Assembly (NCBI GenBank): GCA_026014875.1 | Contig: JAOZHO010000005.1 | Coordinates: 46,965-110,964 of the forward strand | Length of the DNA: 64,000 nucleotides | Direction: 5' to 3' | Source of the DNA: Candidatus Bathyarchaeota archaeon | GTDB lineage: Archaea > Thermoproteota > Bathyarchaeia > TCS64 | Shown: in pieces, positions 50,779-59,905 of the stretch | How the letters are laid out: the number at the start of each line of letters is the position of its first letter | How positions within the stretch are numbered: the first letter of the stretch is position 1 | Program-made: the position numbers and the translations under genes | The notes under the pieces: model-generated | Seen by the model: the letters and a program-made list of their open reading frames with translations, nothing else | What the model was told of the DNA's origin: nothing | Databases searched by the model: none

Positions 50779-51930
50779 TCAGCTCCTCCTGTAGACGATC
50801 TCCCCTCCCACCATGGTGAGGGCAGGGGAGAGGTCCCCGTCGAGTATGGTGATGTCGGCGTCCATCCCCGGGGCGAGCCTTCCCTTGGCTTTGGAAACCC
50901 CAGCGATCCTGGCGGGGGTGGTGGAGGCCATCTCCACGGCCTCCCGGACGCTCGACCCTGCGAGGCGGACCATGTTCCTCACGGCGTCGCAGAGGGTGAT
51001 GGTGCTCCCGGCGAGGCGCCCCGAATCGAGGAGGCTCCTCCCCCCGGAGACAGTGATCCTGAGCCCCCCAAAGTCGTACTCACCCTCCGGGAGCCCCGTC
51101 GGGGGAATGGAGTCGGAGACGAGGGCGGTTTTCCCTGGCCCCTTGAGCCGGGAGGCTATCCTGAGGGTCGTCGGGTGGAGGTGGAAGCCGTCGGCGACCA
51201 GCTCCACGGTGACCCTGTCGTCGGCGAGGGCGGCGCCTGCGGCCCCGGGATTCCGATGGTGGAAAGGCCTCATCCGGTTGAAGAGGTGGGAAGCATGGCT
51301 CAGCCCCGCATCGATGGCGTCCACCATCTCGTCGTGGGTGGCATCGGTATGCCCCGCAGCGGGGACCACCCCCTTCGAGGCGAGCCACCTGATCGTGTCG
51401 ATGCCTCTCTCCATCTCGGGGGCCAATGTAACCACCCTGAGATTCCCCCTTGAGACCTCAATAACCTCGGCGATCTCGTCGATGTCCGGGGGGCGCACGT
51501 GGTCTGCGTTCTGGGCGCCGCACATCTCGGGGCTGATGTACGGCCCCTCCATATGGATGCCCAGGGGGATCGCACCGCTCACTCCCCCCCTTATCCCCCC
51601 CCCGATGGTCTTCGCAGCCTCCATGATCCGCTCATGGGGGGCCGTGTGGGTGGTGGGGAGATAAGATGTGACTCCGCCCCGGGCGAGGAACTCCGAGAGT
51701 CCTCCGACGCCCTCGGGGTCCATGACGCCGTGACCCCCTCCCCCGTGGACGTGGATGTCCACGAGGCCCGGCGCGACGTAGCAGCCCCTGAAGTCTAGGA
51801 GGCGCTCGCATCGATCCTCCGCCCATCTCCCCACGTGGCTGATCTTTCCGGCCTCGATCGTCACGATGCCGTCTGCGATCTCCTCATTCGGGGTGATGAC
51901 GGTTCCTCTTATCCCGAGCACTTCTGTCAT
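50779..51930 (-). CDS. nagA: N-acetylglucosamine-6-phosphate deacetylase
   Basis: 383 residues. Converts GlcNAc-6P to GlcN-6P and acetate. Metal site: DIHVHGGGGHGVMD near the N-terminus, GIHMEGPYISPEMCGAQN (Glu), AGHTDATHDEMVDA, SHASHLFNRMRPFHHR and VSDSIPPTGLPEG (Asp). It follows namZ directly (0 bp gap) and precedes anmK. It takes the GlcNAc-6P made by MurQ and the kinase. Confidence 0.95.
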   Translation of the reverse strand: MTEVLGIRGTVITPNEEIADGIVTIEAGKISHVGRWAEDRCERLLDFRGCYVAPGLVDIHVHGGGGHGVMDPEGVGGLSEFLARGGVTSYLPTTHTAPHERIMEAAKTIGGGIRGGVSGAIPLGIHMEGPYISPEMCGAQNADHVRPPDIDEIAEVIEVSRGNLRVVTLAPEMERGIDTIRWLASKGVVPAAGHTDATHDEMVDAIDAGLSHASHLFNRMRPFHHRNPGAAGAALADDRVTVELVADGFHLHPTTLRIASRLKGPGKTALVSDSIPPTGLPEGEYDFGGLRITVSGGRSLLDSGRLAGSTITLCDAVRNMVRLAGSSVREAVEMASTTPARIAGVSKAKGRLAPGMDADITILDGDLSPALTMVGGEIVYRRS

Positions 51931-53097
51931 CTAGGAGCCTCCGTCCCTGTAGAGCAGGAAATCCTCCCTTCGCTCCATGAAAGATGCGAGGTCGCCCCCC
52001 CAGCCCCCGACGATGTCATCCACCGAGACCCCTTCGGTCAACGCATCCCTGACCTTGTCTGTGCCAGCCAAAAGATCGAAGTGGAGGCACTCCGACTCCG
52101 TCGCGGTGCGCCACTGGAGTTCCTCTGGCCAGAGGTCGATGCACGTCGCGAGCATGTGGAGCCCCGTCTCGACGGGCTTGAAGGCGTCCCAGTCGATGAC
52201 GTGGACTTGGACTCCCCCGCAGATCTCCCCCCGGTACTTGTCGAATGTGGGGGTGAAATGGCAGGGCCTGAAGGCGACCCCGTCGAGCCCCAGCATGAAC
52301 AAGGCCGACGCCCATTTCCTGCCATCGATCCAGGGGGCCCCGATGTACTCGAAGGGCCGGGTGGTCCCCCTCCCCTCGGAGACGTTGACCCCCTCGAAGA
52401 AGCAGGTCCCCGGGTAGACCGTTGCGGTCTCGAGGGTGGGGATGTTCGGCGACGGCTGCACCCAGGGCAGCCCCGTCTCGTCGAACCACATCCCCCTGCC
52501 CCACCCCTCCATGGGGACGACCCGGAGCTCCGCCCCGATCCCCTGGTTGGCCAGGAGTGCGAGCTCCCCGATGGTGAGGCCGTGGCGTATCGGGACCCTG
52601 TGGAGCCCCACGAAGGACTCGAAACCCGGTTCAGGGATGTTTCCCTCCACGGCTATGCCGTTGATTGGATTCGGCCTGTCCAAGACCACGACTCCTTTTC
52701 CATGCTCCTCGGCGGCCTCAAGGGCGTGGGTGAGGGTCGAGACATACGTGTAGAACCTCGCCCCCACGTCCTGGATGTCGAAGACCAGGAGTTCCACCCC
52801 TTCCAGCATCTCCGCCGTGGGCCTCCTCACATCCCCGTAGAGGCTGTAAACCGGGATGCCCGTCGCCTCGTCCACCCGGGACTCCACGGGGAGGGCGTCC
52901 TGGACATCCCCCCTCGCCCCATGCTCGGGCCCAAAGACCGCGGCGAGGTCGATCCCCGGGTGCTCGTGGAATGCGTCGAGGGTCGAGTAGAGCCCAAGGG
53001 TCACCCCTGTGGGATTCGTGATGAGCCCAACCTTGGCGTCCCCTATGAAAGATGAAGGGTCCTCGAGGAGGACGTCGACCCCGTTCCTCACCGTCAA
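51931..53097 (-). CDS. namZ: Exo-beta-N-acetylmuramidase NamZ (DUF1343, GH171)
   Basis: 388 residues. DUF1343 signatures: VGLITNPTGVTLGLYSTLDA, LAAVFGPEHGARGD, IPVYSLYGDVRRPTAEMLEG, LVFDIQDVGARFYTYVSTL, PNPINGIAVEGNIPEPGFES and the PSPNIPTLETATVYPGTCFF region. NamZ (B. subtilis YbbC) removes MurNAc from the non-reducing end of peptidoglycan fragments. No signal peptide is seen, so it would act inside the cell on imported fragments. It overlaps the upstream glycosidase-like gene by 4 bp. Confidence 0.93.
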   Translation of the reverse strand: MTVRNGVDVLLEDPSSFIGDAKVGLITNPTGVTLGLYSTLDAFHEHPGIDLAAVFGPEHGARGDVQDALPVESRVDEATGIPVYSLYGDVRRPTAEMLEGVELLVFDIQDVGARFYTYVSTLTHALEAAEEHGKGVVVLDRPNPINGIAVEGNIPEPGFESFVGLHRVPIRHGLTIGELALLANQGIGAELRVVPMEGWGRGMWFDETGLPWVQPSPNIPTLETATVYPGTCFFEGVNVSEGRGTTRPFEYIGAPWIDGRKWASALFMLGLDGVAFRPCHFTPTFDKYRGEICGGVQVHVIDWDAFKPVETGLHMLATCIDLWPEELQWRTATESECLHFDLLAGTDKVRDALTEGVSVDDIVGGWGGDLASFMERREDFLLYRDGGS

Positions 53098-54092
53098 CCC
53101 GCAGCCCCCCTGAAGCCCTTGCCTATGGCCTCCCAGGCAGCCCGGGCGTCCCCTGACTCGAGGATGCTCCCCTCCCCCGCCCTGTAGGGCCAGGCGAAGA
53201 CCGAGTCGGCCCCCAGCTCGTCGATGACGGTGACTCCCTCGGTGAGCTCCTCCTCTCTCCCTGCGGGGACCCTGAAGGCCTGGAGCCAGAGCTGGGAGCG
53301 TTTCCCGTGTCTCCTGGCGAGCTCGACGCTCTTGCCTCCCATCTCCCTGAGGAAGGCGAGCCCTTCTTTCCGGTTCATCCCCTGGTGGAACCAGTAGGGG
53401 TCGGTGGCGATGACGTCGATCTCGGGGATCTCGGCTATTTTCTCCCAGTCGGTGATGCCGATGAGGGGGCTCTGGGTGGGTAGGAGGCAGGCGATGACAT
53501 CCAGGGAGGGGTCCGCGTTCTTCACGGTCTGGGAGAGCTCCCGGAGGAAACCGACGGCCCTAGCCTCCCTGAAATCTATCACCTCCCGGGTGAACTCGGC
53601 GGGCATCTCGCCCCCCGTCTCCTCCCAGTAGAGCCCCCGGCAGATGAGGCATCGGCAGGCCCAGTCCTCGTCGTGCCAGTTCGCGTAGTGGGGCTCGTCC
53701 CAGAAGAATCCGTCGAGATCCGTCTCCGATGCTATGAGCCTGATGTTCTCGGTGAGGAACTCCCGGAACCCCCCGTGGTTGAGGCACGCAGCGTGGTATG
53801 TCTTCCCCGAGGCGGCCACCTGCCTATACTCCGTCTCCCTCATCAGGAAGAGGCTCGGGGGCTCCCCGGCGAGGGTCTTCCCCCATCCCCAGAGATCGAC
53901 GTAGGCCCTGAGCCCCTTCTCATGGGCCTCCTCGATGAGCCCCGCCACGTTCCTCCTCCAGAACCACCAGTCGAACTCGGAGACCGCGAGGAGGACGGCG
54001 TTGCAGCCATGGTCCGCCATCTCCTGGAAATCGAGGGCGGCCCGGTCTCTGAGCATCACACCGTAGTATGAGACCCCGCGCTCGGGGATCAT
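53094..54092 (-). CDS. Uncharacterised TIM-barrel glycosidase-like protein in the murein operon
   Basis: 332 residues. The pattern of strands and helices looks like a TIM-barrel glycosidase or glycosidase-related protein (GVSYYGVMLRD, NAVLLAVSEFDWWFW, YVDLWGWGKTL, LDGFFWDEPHYAN, LWLQAFRVPAG, SVFAWPYRAGEG). Acidic residues in GFFWDEPHY and IDVIATDPYW could be catalytic. A CRCLICRGLYWEE insert may bind metal. Lack of signal peptide means it is intracellular. It overlaps namZ and murQ by 4 bp each, so it belongs to the pathway; the exact family is not recognised. Confidence 0.75.
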   Translation of the reverse strand: MIPERGVSYYGVMLRDRAALDFQEMADHGCNAVLLAVSEFDWWFWRRNVAGLIEEAHEKGLRAYVDLWGWGKTLAGEPPSLFLMRETEYRQVAASGKTYHAACLNHGGFREFLTENIRLIASETDLDGFFWDEPHYANWHDEDWACRCLICRGLYWEETGGEMPAEFTREVIDFREARAVGFLRELSQTVKNADPSLDVIACLLPTQSPLIGITDWEKIAEIPEIDVIATDPYWFHQGMNRKEGLAFLREMGGKSVELARRHGKRSQLWLQAFRVPAGREEELTEGVTVIDELGADSVFAWPYRAGEGSILESGDARAAWEAIGKGFRGAAG

Positions 54093-54976
54093 GGCGCCCT
54101 CTCCAGGGCTCTGCGGAGGACCCCCCCCGCATCCGCCAACGCTTTCTCCGCCTCTTTCCTCTCAATTCCTAACCTGATCATGACCACCGCCACCTTGAGA
54201 TCCCACTTCGCCTCTTCCAGCACATCCATGGCCTCCTCAGGCCCCACGCCGGCGATCTCCCCCACGATCCTCGCCGCCCTCCCCCTCAGCTTCACGTTGG
54301 AGGCTTGGACCCCGATCATGTAACCGTCGTGGACCTTGCCCAGCCTCGTCATCGCCGCGGTGGTGAGCATGTTGAGCACCATCTTCTGAGCGGTCCCCGC
54401 CTTCATCCGAGTCGAGCCCGAGACCACCTCGGGACCCGTATCGACGACGATGGAGAAGTCCGCGAGCCCCCCCATCGCGGAGCCCCTGTTGTTGGTGATG
54501 GCCACTATTCGAGCCCCCAGGCTCCTCGCTTTCCTCATCGCCCCGAGGGCGAAAGGGGTCCCCCCCGACGCCGAGATGGCCACGAGGAGGTCTTTCCCGC
54601 CGAAATCGTGGTCGACGAGAACGCTCCCCCCGGAAGCCTCGTCATCCTCCGACGCCTCGACGGAGTTGAAGACGCCCCCCGGCCCCCCGGAGACGAAGGC
54701 CCTGAAGAGGTCTGGGGAGACCCCGAAGGTGGGAGGGATCTCGGCGGCCTCGAGCACCCCCAGCCTCCCGCTGGTGCCGGCGCCCAGGAAGAACACCCTT
54801 CCTCCGGCGCGGACGGTCTCGGCTATGGCCTCGACCCCCTCGGCGATCTCTGGGATCGCCTCGGCGATGGCCTCGGGGATCGTCCTGTCTTCCGCGTTGA
54901 TTATCTTCAGTATCTCCTCCGGGGTCTTTTCGTCCATCCCCACGGATCTGGGATTCCTCTCCTCTGTTCTCCTCAT
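54089..54976 (-). CDS. murQ: N-acetylmuramic acid 6-phosphate etherase
   Basis: 295 residues from ATG 54976. Cleaves the lactyl ether of MurNAc-6P, giving GlcNAc-6P and D-lactate. The SIS-domain signature VFFLGAGTSGRLGVLEAAEI with its conserved Ser/Glu, PPTFGVSPDLFRAFVSGG, AISASGGTPFALGAM, TGPEVVSGSTRMKAGTAQK and MIGVQASNVKLRGRA are clear MurQ blocks. N-terminal TEERNPRS matches the family. It overlaps the kinase gene and the glycosidase-like gene by 4 bp each. Confidence 0.96.
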   Translation of the reverse strand: MRRTEERNPRSVGMDEKTPEEILKIINAEDRTIPEAIAEAIPEIAEGVEAIAETVRAGGRVFFLGAGTSGRLGVLEAAEIPPTFGVSPDLFRAFVSGGPGGVFNSVEASEDDEASGGSVLVDHDFGGKDLLVAISASGGTPFALGAMRKARSLGARIVAITNNRGSAMGGLADFSIVVDTGPEVVSGSTRMKAGTAQKMVLNMLTTAAMTRLGKVHDGYMIGVQASNVKLRGRAARIVGEIAGVGPEEAMDVLEEAKWDLKVAVVMIRLGIERKEAEKALADAGGVLRRALERAP

Positions 54977-55956
54977 TCCGATGCCTCCCTCAGGACGTCG
55001 AAGGATACCTTCATGGTGTCCAGGAAATCGTCTTCGAGCTCGACGCCCACATCCCGGAGCGCAAGCAGTGCGGCCCCCACCTCGGGGGGGAACCGGGGGC
55101 GGGAGATCACGCAGTCGGGAGCGGTCCGCCGGACAGACCTCTCGAGGGACTCCCGGATCAGGGGCCCCAGGTTGAAGACGCCTCCCACGAGGCCCAATGT
55201 GAATCCCCCGGTCAGCCCCAGCCTCCCTATCACCGCCGAGGCGGCGACCCCGAGCTCGACCCCAGCGCCCTCTAGAATCCTGAGGGCGATGTTGTCCCCC
55301 TCCCCCGCCGCCTCCCCGACGAGGCCTGCGAGGGCGGCGACCTCCTCGCTCCCCATGTTCCCCCTGTAGGTGAGGTCGACAAGTTCGTCGAGGTCCCCGA
55401 GGCCTAGCGCGCCCCGGATCTTCTCTGTGAGGAGGGTGGCGGGGCCTCTCCCGTCGTGGTCCCTGAGGGCGGCGAGGAGGGCCCTGTTCCCGATGTCGTA
55501 GCCGCTCCCCTCGTCCCCCAGCCTCCAGCCCCAGCCCCCGGCCCTCGCGGTCTCCCCCGCATCGTTCTCGCCGTAGGCTATGGAGCCCGTTCCGGAGATC
55601 ACCACCACCCCGGGCCCGCACCCCGTGGCCCCCGCGAGGGCTACTTGGGCGTCGCCGATTATCTTGAGGTCTCCGAGGTCGTGGAGCGTCAGTCGGGCTT
55701 TGAGGGATTTGAAGGTGGAGGCTCTCGCGGTCCCCGCGAGCCCCATGACCGACGCGGTGAATGAGTTGATGCCGCATCGCCTCGACGCCTCTCCGACGGC
55801 GGCCTGGATCGCCTCCGCTGCGCCGTCGAATCCAGCGGTGAGGGGATTAGAGGGCCCCCCGGATCCCCGGGCGAGGAGGTGGCCAGAGAGGGAGGCGATG
55901 ACGCAGCGGGTCCTCGAGCCTCCGCCGTCGACCCCCAGAACGTGATGCTCTTCCAT
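54973..55956 (-). CDS. BadF/BcrA-type N-acetylglucosamine/N-acetylmuramic acid kinase (MurK/NagK-like)
   Basis: 327 residues. The ASKHA ATPase phosphate loops read LGVDGGGSRTRCVIAS at the N-terminus and VISGTGSIAYGEN in the middle, with the GWGWRLGDEGSGYDIG stretch diagnostic of the NAGK/BadF family. In Clostridium the same family (MurK) phosphorylates both MurNAc and GlcNAc at C6. It is the first gene of the operon and would feed MurQ with MurNAc-6P and NagA with GlcNAc-6P. Confidence 0.9.
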   Translation of the reverse strand: MEEHHVLGVDGGGSRTRCVIASLSGHLLARGSGGPSNPLTAGFDGAAEAIQAAVGEASRRCGINSFTASVMGLAGTARASTFKSLKARLTLHDLGDLKIIGDAQVALAGATGCGPGVVVISGTGSIAYGENDAGETARAGGWGWRLGDEGSGYDIGNRALLAALRDHDGRGPATLLTEKIRGALGLGDLDELVDLTYRGNMGSEEVAALAGLVGEAAGEGDNIALRILEGAGVELGVAASAVIGRLGLTGGFTLGLVGGVFNLGPLIRESLERSVRRTAPDCVISRPRFPPEVGAALLALRDVGVELEDDFLDTMKVSFDVLREASE

Positions 55957-56008
55957 GGATCGTCCGGTCAGAAGTAGGGTCTCAACTGTTTAAAATCTCG
56001 TTGGAGGA

Positions 56009-57952
56009 CTACTCCTCGAGGGTCTCGGGGCCGTTCCCGAGGGCCCAGGGGGAGACGAGGGAGAGCCGGTTCAGGTACCTCCGGTCCAGGAGCCAGTAGT
56101 GGCACCAGTCGTCGATGCCCCTGATACCCCGGCCCAGGGCCTGGTTCGCGGCTCTGAAGGCGTCCATGGTGTACCAGCGCTGGCCCAGCCCGTTTCCCCG
56201 TTTGTTGTAGTAGTCGATCTGGGCCCGGACCAGGGGGTCTCCGTAGTTGGCGTAGGGGACCCCGACGAGCATGATGCCCCGGGCCTGCTCCCCCGGGAAG
56301 TTGGATCCCTCCGAGTTCCGGCCCCGGAAGACTGCGCAGAGCACCGCCCCGCCCGGGGAGACCGCGGCCCGCTTATACCTCGCCACCAGCGCCCGGTTGG
56401 AGACCGCGGTCCTTCCCTCCACGAACAGTTGTTTCCCCCCCAGATAGTGGAGGCCCCGGCGGGCCTCGACGATCCCCTCGGAGCCCCATGCGTCGATACT
56501 CCTGTCCATCAGTCCCCTCTGGGGGAAGAAGATGAGGGCCCCGCTCTCGACCCGGGTCAGCTCCACGGCGATGCGCCTACCGATGGCGCGGGTCATCTCC
56601 GGGGTCCTCTCCCTGTAGGTGGTGGTGACCCGGGGGTCCACGTACATCCTGATGTTGTCCGGGTCCTGGATGGCCGGGTAGGCTTTCTTCTCGGCGCTCT
56701 CGAGACCGAGGACCTCGGCGAAGAGGTCAAGGGGTGACATGGTCCCCGACATGATGAGGGTCCCCTCCGCCGCCTCCACGATGGGCTTGACTGCGAGGCT
56801 CGGGTCGAGGCACCTGTAGTCGAGGGCGTCGTCCCCCCGGCGGTTCCTGTGGTAGAGGGCGACGTACTTCGACTTGTCGCTCCCCTGTACGAGGCTCAGG
56901 AAGACGAGGACCCCGTTGAGGTAGCTCGCCGGGGGGTCCCCCAGCTTCTGCTTGTGGGCCCGGATCTCCTCCACGTGGTCGTAGTAACTCTCGATGATGG
57001 AATCCAGGTCCCCCCCGAGCGCGAGCTCCAGATCACTCTGGAGGGCGACAGCCGAGTAGAGGGTGGGCTTGTCCCCCGTCTTCTGTCGGAGGAGTCTCGC
57101 GAGGTCTCGGACGTGCTTCGTAGGGGCCTTGACCGCCTTGAGCTCCTCGGCGGCCATGTCCAGTATGAACTCGCTGAGGCTGTCGCTCAGTGTCTCCTGG
57201 CCCACCTTGTCGAGGTTGTGTCCCTCGTCCAGGACGAGGGTCTTCCCGGGGATCTCGAGGCCGACGCTCGCCCTCACTTTCTCGTTGAAGACGTAGGGGT
57301 AGGGGACCACGACGATCCTGCAGCCCTTGGCTGCCTTCCTCGCCAGGTAGTAGGGGCAGAGGCTCTTTCTCCTCCCGGTGGTGATGAGGACTTTCTTGGT
57401 CATGACTGGGGGTATCCCTCTGGGTGGGGCGTCGATCTCGTGGTTCCAGGGGCACTCCCTGGACTCCCTGAGGTTTCTGCAGAGCTCCATGGCGTCCCCC
57501 CGGGGGAGGCCGCTGCAGTCCGGGTTGATGCAGAGGTGGCTCCTGCTCGCGAGGTTGACCGCGGTGAACCGTTCCCCCGCCGTCTCGTTGATATTGGAGA
57601 CCTCATCGAGGACCTGCCGGACCTGTTCGTGGGTCCGGGTCGCGTAGATGATGGGGCGCCCCAGGGGGAGGAGGGCGGCGAGGCTCGACGCGGTCTTCCC
57701 GAAGCCGTTGCACGCCTCGGCCATGAGGACGTCCCCTTTGCCCACTATGGTCTCGACGTCCTCCATGAACTCCATCTGCTGGGGGTAGGGAGCGTAGGGG
57801 AAGAGGGAGCGCCACCCCGTCCCCTTCTCTTTCTTCTTCTCTCCCTGCCCCCTCCTGAGGAGGGTATCGCAGTCCCTGCAGAACCTGTCCTCCACGTACT
57901 CGTCGACCGTGTATTCACGTTTGCAGGCGGGGCATCTGTATACGGTGGGCAT
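56009..57952 (-). CDS. XPD/DinG-family helicase with zinc ribbon
   Basis: 647 residues. An N-terminal ribbon CPACKREYT with CRDC precedes the helicase. Walker A reads EACNGFGKTASSLAAL, Walker B VLDEGHNLD, and helicase motif VI is GRGIRGIDDW. The Fe-S domain cysteines appear as CINPDCSGLP, CRNLRESREC and LCPYYLARKA. A 5'-3' DNA helicase for repair, close to archaeal XPD, although the Walker A is atypical (N and F instead of T and L). It starts 53 bp beyond the murein operon, which lies downstream of it. Confidence 0.88.
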   Translation of the reverse strand: MPTVYRCPACKREYTVDEYVEDRFCRDCDTLLRRGQGEKKKEKGTGWRSLFPYAPYPQQMEFMEDVETIVGKGDVLMAEACNGFGKTASSLAALLPLGRPIIYATRTHEQVRQVLDEVSNINETAGERFTAVNLASRSHLCINPDCSGLPRGDAMELCRNLRESRECPWNHEIDAPPRGIPPVMTKKVLITTGRRKSLCPYYLARKAAKGCRIVVVPYPYVFNEKVRASVGLEIPGKTLVLDEGHNLDKVGQETLSDSLSEFILDMAAEELKAVKAPTKHVRDLARLLRQKTGDKPTLYSAVALQSDLELALGGDLDSIIESYYDHVEEIRAHKQKLGDPPASYLNGVLVFLSLVQGSDKSKYVALYHRNRRGDDALDYRCLDPSLAVKPIVEAAEGTLIMSGTMSPLDLFAEVLGLESAEKKAYPAIQDPDNIRMYVDPRVTTTYRERTPEMTRAIGRRIAVELTRVESGALIFFPQRGLMDRSIDAWGSEGIVEARRGLHYLGGKQLFVEGRTAVSNRALVARYKRAAVSPGGAVLCAVFRGRNSEGSNFPGEQARGIMLVGVPYANYGDPLVRAQIDYYNKRGNGLGQRWYTMDAFRAANQALGRGIRGIDDWCHYWLLDRRYLNRLSLVSPWALGNGPETLEE

Positions 57953-58145
57953 GGTCTCTATGAGATGGGCGACCCCAGATTTAAGCGGAATGCAGCAGAG
58001 CAGTCCCCGGGATTCACAGTCCCGAAGTCTCCATGGGACAATCTATAGCAGGTGATACCGGTCTCACAAGAAGCGACCTGATCTCCCAGCATCGAACCTG
58101 CGGAGACTATTAATCTGAATTTCCCCGCTTTCCTTATCGATTGAA

Positions 58146-59786
58146 ATGAGGAGGGCGAGGAAAGCCCAGTTATCGACCAACAATATGGTCATCCTAGCGG
58201 TCGCAGCCGTCGTGATTATCGCGGGAATCTGGTGGTGGACCTCAGCAAACTCTCAGACCCCTGAACCCAGCCCGTCGCCGTATCCCTCGGAGCCTCCCGA
58301 GTATGAACTCGTCACCTACACGGGCTTCGGATTCTCCTTCGAGCATCCCGAGGGGCTGGTCTTCGCCGCCAGAAATCTCATGGGAGGTCTCGACCACGCC
58401 CGCCCCCCTCAAGGGGACATCCAGAGCTTAGATTCGGAGGATATCCCCCTGATCATGGGGGTGATCTGGCTGCAATCCGAATCAGCCCCCGATCTTGAAG
58501 ATGTCTTGGACACAGTCTTCGGGTTGGCCCAAGATTCAGGGCTGCCCCTCGAGGAAAGGGGGCCGATCCAGACAGGGACCAAAGACGACGGGGAGATGTT
58601 GTATCAACTGTTCGAGGCCTCTAATGAGGGAACCACCCTCCTGGGTGCCATCTCTACTTGGTACGACGAAGAAGCTGGAAGGGTATACCAGCCGTACGTC
58701 GTCTCCGTTCCTGAGATATACGGCGAGGAGGACCTCATTTCCATGCTCTTGGAGACCGTGGACTCCTTCGAACACGTGGGGATCGAGGCTGCAACCGAGC
58801 TGGAGCCCTACTGGCCCACGGACGGCTGGCGGATTGCTACACCGGAGGCCGCCGGGATCGATCCCACAAAGCTGGACGATATGATCGAAGCCGTCAACTC
58901 AAGGGGCATCGGCGCCGACAGCCTCATGGTGATACGCCACGGCTACATCGTATCCGACGCTTACTTTGCGCCCTACAACCCCTGGGAGAATCACATCGTT
59001 TACTCGTGCGCCAAGAGCGTCGTCTCCACACTCATCGGGATCGCCATCGACGAGGGATACATCGACGCCGACCTCGACCAGCGCCTCCTTGACCTCTTCC
59101 CGGACAGGACGGCGGGGAACCCCAGCGCCTGGAAGAGCGACATAACCCTCAGGGACCTCCTCATGATGTCCGGGGGCTTCGACGCCAGGGACTCCTACCT
59201 CTACAACTGGGAATGGCTTGACAGGCTCCACGACACCGATGACGCGATCCAGTACATGCTGGACCTCGAGATGGCCTACGAGCCCGGGAGCCGCTTCGAG
59301 TACACCAACGGGGTCAGCCACCTCCTATCGTGCATCATCTCGGACGTTACGGGGATGAGTGCTCTGGAATTCGCCGAGGAGCAGCTCTTCGAGCCCCTGG
59401 GCATCACCGGGGCGGCGTGGACCGCGGACTCCCAGGGCCACAACTGGGGATACAGCAGCCTGTACCTCACCCCCCGCGACATGGCGAAGTTCGGTTACCT
59501 CTTCCTCAACGGGGGGGAGTGGGACGGGGAGCAGGTGGTCCCCCGGTACTGGGTGGAGGAGGCGACATCGGAGCAGATCTCCGCCGGCACATTGTTGGAG
59601 GGCTATGGCTACCAGTGGTGGACGAGCCCCGAAGGCTACTACTCGGCCATCGGCTACAAGGGGCAGTTCATCCATGTGGTGCCCGAGCTCGACCTCATCA
59701 TTGTGACCACCGGCAGGGTGCCCGAGGCCTTTGACAGGATCCAGGCTCTCCTCGAGGAGTTTGTTATCCCCTCAGTCGTCGACTAG
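58146..59786 (+). CDS. Membrane-anchored serine hydrolase (class C beta-lactamase fold)
   Basis: 546 residues. One membrane helix (about 14-32) and a Pro/Ser linker place the protein outside. An N-terminal domain (55-215) of unknown type comes before the beta-lactamase domain with the catalytic SCAK tetrad at residues 287-290 and the YTN motif at 386-388; the third motif appears late as GYKGQFIHV. Relatives are D-alanyl peptidases and esterases. Close to the murein operon, it could trim D-Ala peptide stems outside the cell; this link is inference. Confidence 0.88.
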   Translation: MRRARKAQLSTNNMVILAVAAVVIIAGIWWWTSANSQTPEPSPSPYPSEPPEYELVTYTGFGFSFEHPEGLVFAARNLMGGLDHARPPQGDIQSLDSEDIPLIMGVIWLQSESAPDLEDVLDTVFGLAQDSGLPLEERGPIQTGTKDDGEMLYQLFEASNEGTTLLGAISTWYDEEAGRVYQPYVVSVPEIYGEEDLISMLLETVDSFEHVGIEAATELEPYWPTDGWRIATPEAAGIDPTKLDDMIEAVNSRGIGADSLMVIRHGYIVSDAYFAPYNPWENHIVYSCAKSVVSTLIGIAIDEGYIDADLDQRLLDLFPDRTAGNPSAWKSDITLRDLLMMSGGFDARDSYLYNWEWLDRLHDTDDAIQYMLDLEMAYEPGSRFEYTNGVSHLLSCIISDVTGMSALEFAEEQLFEPLGITGAAWTADSQGHNWGYSSLYLTPRDMAKFGYLFLNGGEWDGEQVVPRYWVEEATSEQISAGTLLEGYGYQWWTSPEGYYSAIGYKGQFIHVVPELDLIIVTTGRVPEAFDRIQALLEEFVIPSVVD

Positions 59787-59905
59787 CCGGGTCACATTGA
59801 TGTGCGACGCCCTGCTTATCCCCTGGCTCTCTTCAGCGTCTACGGATGGTCCTCGATGATGATATAAAGTGTTAGCGTCAGATCTAAGCTTCAAGGTGTA
59901 ATAAT

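Noticed and set aside
54977..55777. Long N-terminal extension of MurQ
   Set aside because: The extension overlaps the kinase gene in another frame and is low-complexity Arg/Gly; MurQ family starts at 54976.
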